Assembly (NCBI GenBank): GCA_021847625.1
Contig: JAJZQK010000090.1
Span: forward strand, 1-9,343
DNA: 9,343 nt
Direction of reading: 5' to 3'
DNA from: Chloroflexota bacterium
GTDB taxonomy: Bacteria; Chloroflexota; FW602-bin22; JAMCYS01
This document shows positions 1 through 5,978 of this stretch, piece after piece (position 1 is the stretch's first letter; each line of letters opens with the position of its first letter). Both the position numbers and the translations under genes were made by a program. Below the pieces are notes generated by a model that made no database searches, was not told where the DNA came from, and saw only the letters and a program-made list of their open reading frames with translations.

Positions 1-122
1 AGCCCCGGGGGTGGGTGAGACGTCCAACCCAACCGAGTCCATTCTCCCTCCATAGGGACGCAGAGCCCAGTGCAGGGAGTCCTGTTGGCAGACAGATTAC
101 CCATAGCAAGGTGATTTTGTCG

Positions 123-1151
123 ATGCCCGGGGCAATCGCCACGTGGGCCGGAGGGCACGAAGGATGGTGGGACTTGCTGGACAGGGTCAAAGGCTGGCTA
201 AACAAGCTCAAGGATCCGAGGATTGCGGTTCCGGTGCTAGTGAGTGCCGCGCTTTTGGTCTTCATCCTGAGCGTGTCCGATATCACCCGACTGTTTGACC
301 GCATCGCCAGTATTCCTCGTTCCACGTTGGCCGTTGTGTTCGGCTTCGCGGCAACTTACCTGCTCCTCAAGGGATGGCAGTTTCGAAATTTCCTGGAAAT
401 TCTCGAGATCCACACCACGCGACGCCAGCTGGCGCTTGCCTATGCTGTTGGCGAAATGACGTTAGCACTACCGGCCGGGACCTATGCCACCAACTGGGTG
501 CTAGAGCGGATCGAGGGCGCCGATTTCGCGCGCTCTTCGGCGGCGACGACGGCCGTCCTGATTGTGGAGGCGACGTTCAGTATGGTCATTCTGGTGATCC
601 TTGGCATACCGGCCTGGCCCTGGCTGCGGTGGGTGATTCTGGGCTTCTTCGGACTGGCGGCCGTCGGCGTGGCCGTCCTGTACTGGGTGGACTGGTTTCG
701 TCAGCAGATCGTCGATTTTCTTCGGCGGGGCCGAGTGGCGGTAGTGGGCGAGGGGTTGCTGGAGTTGGTTGAAGGACTGATCGCGTTCATCAGGCTGGAT
801 ACCATCGTTCGAGCCGCCCTCATCGGCACGACGTACATGCTCATTCTGGCAACGGCCTTCCTGCTTGTCGCTCAGGGGGTCGGAATACCGAACCTGGATT
901 TCCACGAGGCGTCTACCATCTACTTCTTCGGCTTGACCGCCGCCCTCATTCTACCCGTGTCTACCCAGCTCGGGGTGGTGGAAGCCACCGGTGTGGGAGC
1001 AGCGGTCGCTTGGGGATACACCTTCACAGAGGGCCTCGCCATGCTACTGGGCTTTCGCCTGGTGTGGCTGGCTTCCATATGGGTGATCTGCGGTCCTATC
1101 GTCTTCGCCCTGCGTAGGGACCTCAGCCAATCACCCCGAAACCGTGGCTAG
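123..1151 (+). CDS. Lysylphosphatidylglycerol synthase TM region / flippase-like integral membrane protein
   Basis: This 342-residue polytopic inner-membrane protein resembles the UPF0104 / LPG synthase transmembrane family (the membrane half of MprF, also seen in AglD-like proteins). Hydrophobic helices lie near residues 34-52, 68-83, 142-163, 168-188, 230-252, 263-281 and 305-330. The conserved late motif is visible as P278-V-S...G284-V-V-E287, followed by the helix with FRLVW. The cytosolic aminoacyl-transfer domain of full MprF is absent, so a lipid or glycolipid translocation role is more likely than lysine transfer; the substrate cannot be read from sequence. The frame is open back to a GTG at 15, but the first 36 codons are polar and low in family resemblance. 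ATG 123 has AAGGTG at 108-113, nine bases upstream, and is preferred; GTG 111 is an alternative. The 3' end overlaps the convergent glycosyltransferase gene by 21 bp. Confidence 0.8.
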   Translation: MPGAIATWAGGHEGWWDLLDRVKGWLNKLKDPRIAVPVLVSAALLVFILSVSDITRLFDRIASIPRSTLAVVFGFAATYLLLKGWQFRNFLEILEIHTTRRQLALAYAVGEMTLALPAGTYATNWVLERIEGADFARSSAATTAVLIVEATFSMVILVILGIPAWPWLRWVILGFFGLAAVGVAVLYWVDWFRQQIVDFLRRGRVAVVGEGLLELVEGLIAFIRLDTIVRAALIGTTYMLILATAFLLVAQGVGIPNLDFHEASTIYFFGLTAALILPVSTQLGVVEATGVGAAVAWGYTFTEGLAMLLGFRLVWLASIWVICGPIVFALRRDLSQSPRNRG

Positions 1152-2201
1152 GAACTGGTTGACTGTCTCTTGGGTGGGATGGGCCAGCCTGATGCCTCTG
1201 TATCTTTCTGCCGCGGCCACATCGCGTGCCAGGTCCAGATTGCGCTGGAGCACCGTGTGCATGTTGCCTAGCTTCTCGTGGTAGGTCCCCAAGTACTCCT
1301 GCTCGCTCTGGCCTACCGTCGGCACGAAGAGGGCTCTTTTCCCCAGCTCGGCCAGTTCCATGAGGGTTGTGTAGCCAGAGCGGCTGACGACGAGGCGGGC
1401 CCGGTTCATCGCCTCTTCCTGCTGGGCACGTGTCATGTAGCTGTGTACCGCGACACGACCGTCGTCCGTGGCGGCGTATGGCTTGTCGGGCCTGCCAAGG
1501 GTGATTACCACCCGCCCTGGGAGGCCATGGGCCTGGGCGAGGACGATCTCCTCGAAGATGGTTCTCTGGGGCTCGGCCCCGGAGACGGTTATGAAGTAGT
1601 CGATGTCAGGCTCGACCTGCTGGCGCCGAACGCTGGAGAGGATGCCCATGTACTCGAGCTTGCCGTTCCAGTTGAGGGCGAGGTTGTGGCAGAGGTCTCC
1701 AGCCAGACCATCGCACTCCTGATCGGGAATCAGGATCTTCCGGGCCCCGTCCAAAAGGCGCTGCTGGACCGCCTCCACACCTCCCTCCAGAACGAAGGGC
1801 CGCCCGGGGATGATCTGCCTAAGGGAGTGGACGATGAAGTAACTGGGGATGTCGCGCGAGAACACGCCGTAGCGCGTGTCGGAGACGATGCGATCGAACT
1901 TACGGGTCCGGCATAAGTCCCGGACGAAGCGGTGCTCGTGCCAGAAGGTCCAGAAGACGATTGGCAGGTCCAGGCTCATTTTCACATAGAACCAGAACGC
2001 CTGGCGACTAAGAGGTTTAGGGATATCAGGCAGCTCAACGAAGTCGCAGGCATGCCCCATTTCGTATTGCAGCAGCTTGAGGGCGCGTGCCGTCGAGAGA
2101 ATGGTTACGCTATTGCCCGCTGCGACGAGCGCTCTAATGAGCACCAAGTCGCGCGTGGCGTGGCCCAGACCCCAGTCGTGAACGGCGAACAGAATGTTCA
2201 A
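1131..2201 (-). CDS. MJ1255-like glycosyltransferase (GT-B fold, GT28/GT1-like)
   Basis: This 356-residue soluble or membrane-associated protein has the hallmarks of a GT-B glycosyltransferase of the MJ1255/VC2487 type. The glycine-rich N-terminal loop HDWGLGHATRD (residues 8-18) is the acceptor-side signature. The C-terminal nucleotide-sugar region has SRSGYTTLMELAELGK (273-288), P294 and GQSEQEYLG (297-305), arranged as in MurG-like enzymes. It probably transfers a sugar from a nucleotide donor to a lipid or other acceptor; donor and acceptor are unknown. The start is TTG at 2201-2199. An in-frame TGA lies two codons upstream, and the next internal Met is residue 48, after the essential loop, so TTG is effectively forced. 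GGGG at 2212-2209 is a possible ribosome site. Its 3' end converges on and overlaps the flippase-like gene, whose family could act on the same kind of lipid; that link is an inference. Confidence 0.85.
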   Translation of the reverse strand: MNILFAVHDWGLGHATRDLVLIRALVAAGNSVTILSTARALKLLQYEMGHACDFVELPDIPKPLSRQAFWFYVKMSLDLPIVFWTFWHEHRFVRDLCRTRKFDRIVSDTRYGVFSRDIPSYFIVHSLRQIIPGRPFVLEGGVEAVQQRLLDGARKILIPDQECDGLAGDLCHNLALNWNGKLEYMGILSSVRRQQVEPDIDYFITVSGAEPQRTIFEEIVLAQAHGLPGRVVITLGRPDKPYAATDDGRVAVHSYMTRAQQEEAMNRARLVVSRSGYTTLMELAELGKRALFVPTVGQSEQEYLGTYHEKLGNMHTVLQRNLDLARDVAAAERYRGIRLAHPTQETVNQFLATVSG

Positions 2202-2223
2202 TGGTCAACCCCATTTGTGAACC

Positions 2224-2239
2224 GAGCCGGTCCCGGCTC
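2224..2239. repeat. GC-rich inverted repeat upstream of the glycosyltransferase
   Basis: GAGCCGG (2224-2230) and CCGGCTC (2233-2239) are perfect complements around a TC. As RNA this would be a 6-bp stem with a 4-nt loop. It sits about 22 bases before the TTG start on the minus strand, so it could be a leader hairpin that limits translation or a protein-binding dyad. There is no direct evidence for either. Confidence 0.45.
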
Positions 2240-2336
2240 ACGTAGTTCGGCTATCTCCCTTGTCCGTGCCTCGGGAGGTGGCTGCCGATCGCTAGCACCA
2301 GAGACCGCGACTCAGGAAATCGTCAGTTTGCTAGAG

Positions 2337-2427
2337 CGCTTGCGCTGGACAAGCGAGCTCGCCAGGAACCCTAACCGCCTGGCGAGCGTACCGGCGGGAG
2401 TAAGTAGGCCGGTCTGCTCGGGCCTAC
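2337..2427. repeat. Cluster of three inverted repeats between two minus-strand genes
   Basis: Three perfect arms occur in about 90 bases. CGCTTG/CAAGCG (2337-2342 and 2350-2355) has an alternative fold AGCGC-TT-GCGCT. GCTCGCCAGG/CCTGGCGAGC (2357-2366 and 2378-2387) is a 10-bp stem with an 11-nt loop. GTAGGCC/GGCCTAC (2404-2410 and 2421-2427) is a 7-bp stem with a 10-nt loop. They lie downstream of the small membrane gene ending at 2466 and upstream of the glycosyltransferase. No T-run follows any arm on the minus strand, so an intrinsic terminator is not clear; factor-dependent termination or RNA stabilisation is possible. Confidence 0.5.
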
Positions 2428-2465
2428 CCACTCCTATGCGATTCCAGAACGGACCGCGGCTACCG

Positions 2466-2711
2466 TCAGGAAACGCGGCCGCGGGTCATGCCGATTAGTT
2501 TGAGCAGCAGCCCAGTGACAGCAAACGATGTGCCGAGCATGCCAACCATAAAGGCGTTGTCCCGATGCCCAGTCATGTAGAGCCCGATTGCCGTGAAGAT
2601 CGACGCCATGCTTATGCCGAGGTACACTTCGTCCGGGCCTTGCTCGAAACTGTAGGTCACTTGATCAGCTCGTTGCTCCAAGCTCTTCGCCATTGCTTCG
2701 CTATCCTCCAT
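2466..2711 (-). CDS. Small two-helix membrane protein, hypothetical
   Basis: I do not recognise this 81-residue protein. A polar N-terminus (about residues 1-28, rich in E, Q and D) is followed by two hydrophobic segments at about 31-47 and 52-72, with a short H-R-D loop between them and a basic tail ending TRGRVS. That predicts a helical hairpin in the inner membrane. Two starts are possible. ATG 2711 has a GGAGG 14 bases upstream. ATG 2693 (75 residues) has GGAGG at 2709-2705, 11 bases upstream, inside the longer reading frame. A TAGATT hexamer just before 2711 could be a -10 box, which would favour the shorter form. It is followed by a repeat-rich gap and then the glycosyltransferase on the same strand, so co-transcription is possible. 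Confidence 0.6.
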   Translation of the reverse strand: MEDSEAMAKSLEQRADQVTYSFEQGPDEVYLGISMASIFTAIGLYMTGHRDNAFMVGMLGTSFAVTGLLLKLIGMTRGRVS

Positions 2712-2903
2712 CTAATCTAGCGTTGCCTCCGTGGGTAAGGGATGCCCTTCTCTTCTTCTGCGGGCATACTTAGACATCAGGTAATCGGCGTCTCGGATCC
2801 GAAGATACCAAGTTCACCGCACGAATCGTGCCAGGCCATCCACAAGCAAAGCGCCCTGCCGCAAAGTGACAAAGACGAATCCACGGCCCGCTGCATGGCC
2901 TGG

Positions 2904-4031
2904 CTAGGCCTCTTCCGACGCCGTGTCATCGTGCCGTCCACCAAACGGCCTCTCCTCCTGCATATGCAGCCAGGGTAGGAACCACTCGTTTACGACGATG
3001 GATGCTCCGGCGGCGACGGGGATGGCAAGCAACGCGCCTAGCGGACCATAGAGGGCCAAGCCAAAAGGGACGGCGATTATGATGACGCTCAAGGGGAGCT
3101 GGACGAAACGGCCGGTTATGAGTGGGCTGAAGACATGCCCGTCCAGCACTGACAGGCCGACGAAGAGGATGACCGTGAGAATGGTCGTCAGTGGCGATAT
3201 GGCGAGGGCAAGCAACCCCGCGGGAATCGTCATCACGGAGGGCCCGACCATCGGTATGAGGTCGAGTATGGTCACGCCCAGGCCGAGGAGTACGGGAAAA
3301 GGAAGCCCGAGGAGGTAGGAGCCAAGGCCGGCGATGATGCCGCTGGTGACCGCCACCGTGATCTGACCAAGTATCCAGTAGCCGACCTTGTCGCCGACCT
3401 GCCCCGTCATTACCCACACGAATTCGCGGTCGGCTTCAGGAAACAACCTAATCCAGAAGCTCAGTAGAACGTCAGCCTCCTCAACGAGGAAGACGGTCAG
3501 AATCAGAACGAGGGCAAGCTGCACGAAGAAGAAGATCACGGAGGAGATTGCCGCTTCCACGCTGCTTAGTGATGATAACAGCGCGCTTCCTATCGAGCTG
3601 ATGGCCGAGCTTAGGCCCTGAACTATCTGTTGCTCCGACGGGAGTATGTTCTGGAGGCCCGACGCTTGGCGAAACGCCTCGTACTCCTGAGCGAAGCGCT
3701 GCACGGCGTTGGGAGCCCCGGTAATCAGTTGGCGGATCTCGGGAACGACGGCTACTTCGATGAAGTAGCCTATCGCCCCGAGGATGAGGACGATAATGAA
3801 GTAGATGATCAGCACGGCGAGCCACTTTGGGATACGCCAGCCGAACCTGGGCACCTGTGGGATGCGCATAACCCGAACGATCGGGTTGAAGACGGCCGCC
3901 AGTGTGAGGGCCAGGATGATATCGACAATGACCCAGATGGCGTATGAGAGTAATATCAGCGTAACCGCGACGACAAACGCGAAGGTGGCGACTAGTATCA
4001 GAGGCCGTTCGACTTGGCGAATTACTTTCAA
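2904..4031 (-). CDS. AI-2E family transporter (first of two)
   Basis: This 375-residue protein belongs to the AI-2E (UPF0118/TqsA) family of polytopic inner-membrane exporters, whose members include autoinducer-2 exporters and Na+/H+ antiporter-like proteins. Hydrophobic helices occur near 11-31, 32-52, 69-92, 163-185, 217-243, 245-270, 275-296 and 312-347. A long amphipathic stretch at about 96-160, typical of the family, lies between the third and fourth. The conserved block LDLIPMVGPSVMTIPAG (256-272) and the later DGHVFSPLITGR (297-308) are clear. The acidic tail EERPFGGRHDDTASEEA is cytosolic by charge. The start is TTG 4031, with GGGAG at 4043-4039 and a seven-base spacer; no ATG precedes the first helix. 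The true substrate is not deducible, and quorum-sensing activity should not be assumed from the family name. Confidence 0.88.
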   Translation of the reverse strand: MKVIRQVERPLILVATFAFVVAVTLILLSYAIWVIVDIILALTLAAVFNPIVRVMRIPQVPRFGWRIPKWLAVLIIYFIIVLILGAIGYFIEVAVVPEIRQLITGAPNAVQRFAQEYEAFRQASGLQNILPSEQQIVQGLSSAISSIGSALLSSLSSVEAAISSVIFFFVQLALVLILTVFLVEEADVLLSFWIRLFPEADREFVWVMTGQVGDKVGYWILGQITVAVTSGIIAGLGSYLLGLPFPVLLGLGVTILDLIPMVGPSVMTIPAGLLALAISPLTTILTVILFVGLSVLDGHVFSPLITGRFVQLPLSVIIIAVPFGLALYGPLGALLAIPVAAGASIVVNEWFLPWLHMQEERPFGGRHDDTASEEA

Positions 4032-4332
4032 CTCGACACTCCCACGGTCACTTCTGCGCCTGGTTATGATCGACGTTTCTCCCTACAGGCATCGAAAGCG
4101 GAGCCGAGGGGCCTTCGTCACTGGGCCAACGTCGATTTGGATTAAGGGATGCAAGGACCCAAGAAACGAGATCCGCCCGAGCCGCGACCGGCCACGATCA
4201 ACCCCCTGCCACCGCTTGCTCTGGAACGACGATCCACAGCCATACAACGCTGCTCTACTATTCAGTTTACACTTACTTTCTATTCTAGGCTAACCGGCCG
4301 GCCCGCCGTGGTTCGGACGCTACAACTGAGGT

Positions 4333-4427
4333 AACCTGTCGGACAGGCAACGGTGCACAAGAAATGCACCAGACCTTTCGTTCGAGGTCTTTCTGCTGGC
4401 TGGGAGACCAGCTACTTCGCATAGGTT
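4333..4427 (+). ncRNA. Candidate structured RNA or 5' leader: consecutive hairpins, one with a GNRA loop
   Basis: Consecutive complementary arms are visible. CCTGT/ACAGG is at 4335-4347. GGTGCA/TGCACC (4352-4357, 4365-4370) has a 7-nt loop. AGACCT/AGGTCT (4371-4376, 4385-4390) abuts it with no gap, so the two could stack. TGGCTGG/CCAGCTA (4397-4403, 4408-4414) is a 7-bp stem with one G-U pair and a GAGA tetraloop. AACCT (4333-4337) could pair with AGGTT (4423-4427) to close the last three hairpins into a multibranch junction, in competition with the first hairpin. The GNRA loop exists only on the plus strand, which favours that orientation. No known riboswitch class is recognised. It lies about 140 bases before the four-helix gene, so it could be that gene's leader or a separate small RNA. 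Confidence 0.4.
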
Positions 4428-4434
4428 GGCACCG

Positions 4435-4449
4435 ATTATGCAACATAAT
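4435..4449. promoter_or_regulatory. AT-rich operator-like dyad
   Basis: ATTATG-CAA-CATAAT is a perfect 6+6 inverted repeat with a 3-base centre, unusually AT-rich for this window. Spacing and length suit a dimeric helix-turn-helix repressor. It lies between the hairpin cluster and the four-helix gene. CATAAT inside it resembles a -10 box, but no good -35 sits at the right distance. Confidence 0.35.
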
Positions 4450-4523
4450 TCACGTGGTCGCGGCGAGGGCATTGGAGAGTGTCGGAGCGGCGGCCGGAAC
4501 AGAGCGTAGCTAACGCATTCGGA

Positions 4524-4537
4524 GCACTCTTGAGTGC
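4524..4537. promoter_or_regulatory. Dyad GCACTC-TT-GAGTGC before the four-helix gene
   Basis: A perfect 6-bp inverted repeat with a TT centre ends 11 bases before the GGGAGG ribosome site at 4549-4554. It could bind a regulator or form a small leader hairpin; neither is shown directly. Confidence 0.35.
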
Positions 4538-4564
4538 ACTTAAGAGATGGGAGGTGAATGAATC

Positions 4565-5053
4565 ATGCAGAATCCGCGTGATCGAAGCGACGTGGGCGCT
4601 CGGAGCGACGTGTTTGCCCAGCTGTCTGATCTCATGAGATGGGGCGCCATCCTGGGCGGACTGTTCGCCGCGCTGGGTTTTGAACTTCTCTCGGCCAGCC
4701 TGGGCCTGGGCATACTGACGGCGGTGTCGCCTGGCGTTCCTATCACCGTAGCTGCCATCGGCATAGGCGCGGCCGTCTGGGGGATCATCACGTTCTTCCT
4801 TGCCACCTTCATCGGTGGCTGGGTCTCGGCGCGGTCGCTGGCCGTCGGCGGTTTGGGACCGGCCTTACTCAACGCGACAGTCGTTTGGGGTCTTGTTACG
4901 ACCGTCACGGCGCTAGTACTGGTTATTCCGCTAGCGTTCCTTACCTCTGCCGAGGCCTGGGCCGCCTTCGTGGCGATTGCCCTGGGTTTAGGCACGGCGA
5001 TGCTGGGCGCCTGGATTGGCATGCATCCTGAGTCCGAGTACATCGGGCAGTAA
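4565..5053 (+). CDS. Four-helix integral membrane protein (YrzE/DUF3792-like)
   Basis: This 162-residue protein has a short polar N-terminus (1-22) and four hydrophobic segments: about 25-52, 60-90, 98-126 and 131-153. The helix patterns WGAILGGLFAALGFELL (26-42), FFLATFIGGWVSAR (77-90) and LLNATVVWGLVTTV (101-114) resemble a widespread family of small bacterial membrane proteins of unknown function (DUF3792/YrzE-like); the exact family name is uncertain. The start is well fixed: GGAGGTGA (4550-4557), a full match to the 16S anti-SD, sits seven bases before ATG 4565. It appears monocistronic, with an intrinsic terminator 32 bases downstream. The upstream region holds operator-like dyads and a possible RNA leader, so expression may be regulated. 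Confidence 0.75.
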   Translation: MQNPRDRSDVGARSDVFAQLSDLMRWGAILGGLFAALGFELLSASLGLGILTAVSPGVPITVAAIGIGAAVWGIITFFLATFIGGWVSARSLAVGGLGPALLNATVVWGLVTTVTALVLVIPLAFLTSAEAWAAFVAIALGLGTAMLGAWIGMHPESEYIGQ

Positions 5054-5084
5054 GTAGACCGATCTCAACGGCACAGCTACTCTG

Positions 5085-5112
5085 GGAGGGGTTGTCGAAA
5101 GGCAACCCCTCC
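5085..5112 (+). terminator. Strong hairpin with GAAA tetraloop, intrinsic terminator
   Basis: GGAGGGGTTGTC (5085-5096) pairs with GGCAACCCCTCC (5101-5112): 12 bp with one U-G pair, closed by GAAA. TTATTC follows, which is a short, weak U-tract. It serves the four-helix gene ending at 5053. On the minus strand it begins right after the stop codon of the antiporter remnant (TAA at 5115-5113), so it may once have ended both converging genes, although no T-run follows it in that direction. Confidence 0.75.
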
Positions 5113-5707
5113 TTATTCATGGTCGTTCGCGGTCGACGCGAACCAATGGGCGATGGGGACATCGCTCGAAGAGTGGGCGATGATCGAGATGGTGATCACC
5201 AGCGCGATCAGGTGGATGAGTTCCACGCCCCCATTGCCAGGTCTTGGAAGATCAGCAGTCCGTACGCGACAGAGGCGAACCCCTTTGGGCCGAATCAGGC
5301 CGCTACTAGCCATTCCCGGAGGCTCAGGCTACTGTGGAAGAGGGCGATGGCCAAGGCGAGGCCGTCGTTCAAGCCACTCTCGACGTTGAGGAGAAAGCGC
5401 AGCCGGCTGGGAATCCCCTCTCGCCCGACGATGGCGGCGGCAAATACCGGGTCCGTTGGACTCAGCGCCGCGCCGATGAGAGAACTGACTCTGCCCAGGA
5501 TAGGCCGACGACGTAGCAGGCGAGGAGGGCGGTGCCAAGTAGGGTAAGTGGCAGACCGAGTAGGAGTGCGCGACCAGGCAGCCGCCATGCCGAGACAAGG
5601 TCACGGACCGGGGCCCGCATGCCGTCGGTGTAGAGGACGCTGAAAAGCGCCAGCTCGGCGATCAAGGAGACGACGGGAGCGTCAGGGTTCTCGGGGATGA
5701 AATTGAA
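5113..5707 (-). pseudogene. Decayed NhaP/CPA1-type Na+/H+ antiporter remnant
   Basis: Three reading phases on the minus strand together encode recognisable cation:proton antiporter (CPA1) pieces. From about 5707 the order is: FNFIPENPDAPVVS, then IAELALFSVLYTDGMR, GLSWAESVL, a frameshift near 5480 (one base lost in CTCTC), then GAALSPTDPVFAAAIVGREG, LLNVESGLNDGLALA and LREWLVAA. After that comes an in-frame TGA at 5297-5295 where a Trp codon fits, then FGPKGFASVAYGLLIFQDL. A second frameshift near 5238 leads into GNGGVELIHLIALVITISI and AHSSSDVPIAHWF, ending at TAA 5115-5113. A block of very roughly 200 residues that normally lies between LVAA and WFGPKG is missing. The N-terminal membrane helices are absent too; a TAG lies upstream at 5716-5714. 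The gene cannot make a working antiporter. Sequencing error could explain the single-base shifts but not the internal deletion. Confidence 0.88.
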
Positions 5708-5837
5708 TACTCCCTACTTTACCATTTTCCCCCACATCGGCGATGGGCGGCCTGGCATCCAATCGCTTGCTACGTGCGACGCTCCGCATTTGACCTTGGC
5801 GGACGCATGCCGGAAGCGATGGGCGTGCCGCTCGGAC

Positions 5838-5866
5838 TTGCCCGAGAGCTCCCGCCGTGCTAATCT
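5838..5866 (+). promoter_or_regulatory. Weak candidate promoter for the AI-2E/PAP2 pair
   Basis: TTGCCC (5838-5843), a 17-base spacer and TAATCT (5861-5866) with an extended -10 TGC before it. The match is partial. It lies about 110 bases before the GTG start of the AI-2E gene, in a 262-bp gap (5717-5978) where I see no gene. Confidence 0.25.
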
Positions 5867-5978
5867 GCAACATGGACGGTCTGCCAGAAGATACCAAGGG
5901 AGTGGTGGGCAGGTTGGCGCCGAGCCTGACAGAAGGTGGTTAGGCCGCGGCAAGACATGGGCAGCAGGAAGGACAGAA

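Larger units (their letters stand above)
4032..4564. other. Gene-free divergent intergenic region (533 bp)
   Basis: No reading frame here looks like a protein gene. It separates the minus-strand AI-2E gene from the plus-strand four-helix gene, so it must hold promoters for both directions. The T-rich, locally AT-rich patch 4252-4290 contains a weak sigma70-like pair (TCCACA 4233-4238, 17-base gap, TACTAT 4256-4261) that could start a transcript ahead of the hairpin cluster listed separately. The second half holds the hairpin cluster, an AT-rich dyad and a further dyad close to the ribosome site. From 4044 to 4230 I see nothing recognisable. Confidence 0.6.

Noticed and set aside
1278..1916. 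Plus-strand open frame of 212 codons
   Set aside because: It is antisense to the well-supported glycosyltransferase and has no recognisable motifs or ribosome site.
2742..2978. 78-codon plus-strand frame in the gap before the AI-2E gene
   Set aside because: Mixed polar composition, no ribosome site, and its end is antisense to the AI-2E coding region. The 2712-2903 gap holds nothing else clear.
4352..4414. tRNA-like gene
   Set aside because: The three hairpins have stems and loops of the wrong sizes. There is no TTCGANNCC arm in position and no 7-bp acceptor stem.
4421..4441. Possible T-box motif (AGGTTGGCACCG) after the hairpin cluster
   Set aside because: The conserved T-box core (GGGTGGNACCGCG) is not matched, no terminator/antiterminator follows, and the next gene is not a tRNA synthetase or amino-acid gene.
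5697..5978. 94-residue N-terminal extension of the second AI-2E protein
   Set aside because: It is polar and unlike the family, starts inside the antiporter remnant, and lacks a ribosome site. GTG 5979 has one.
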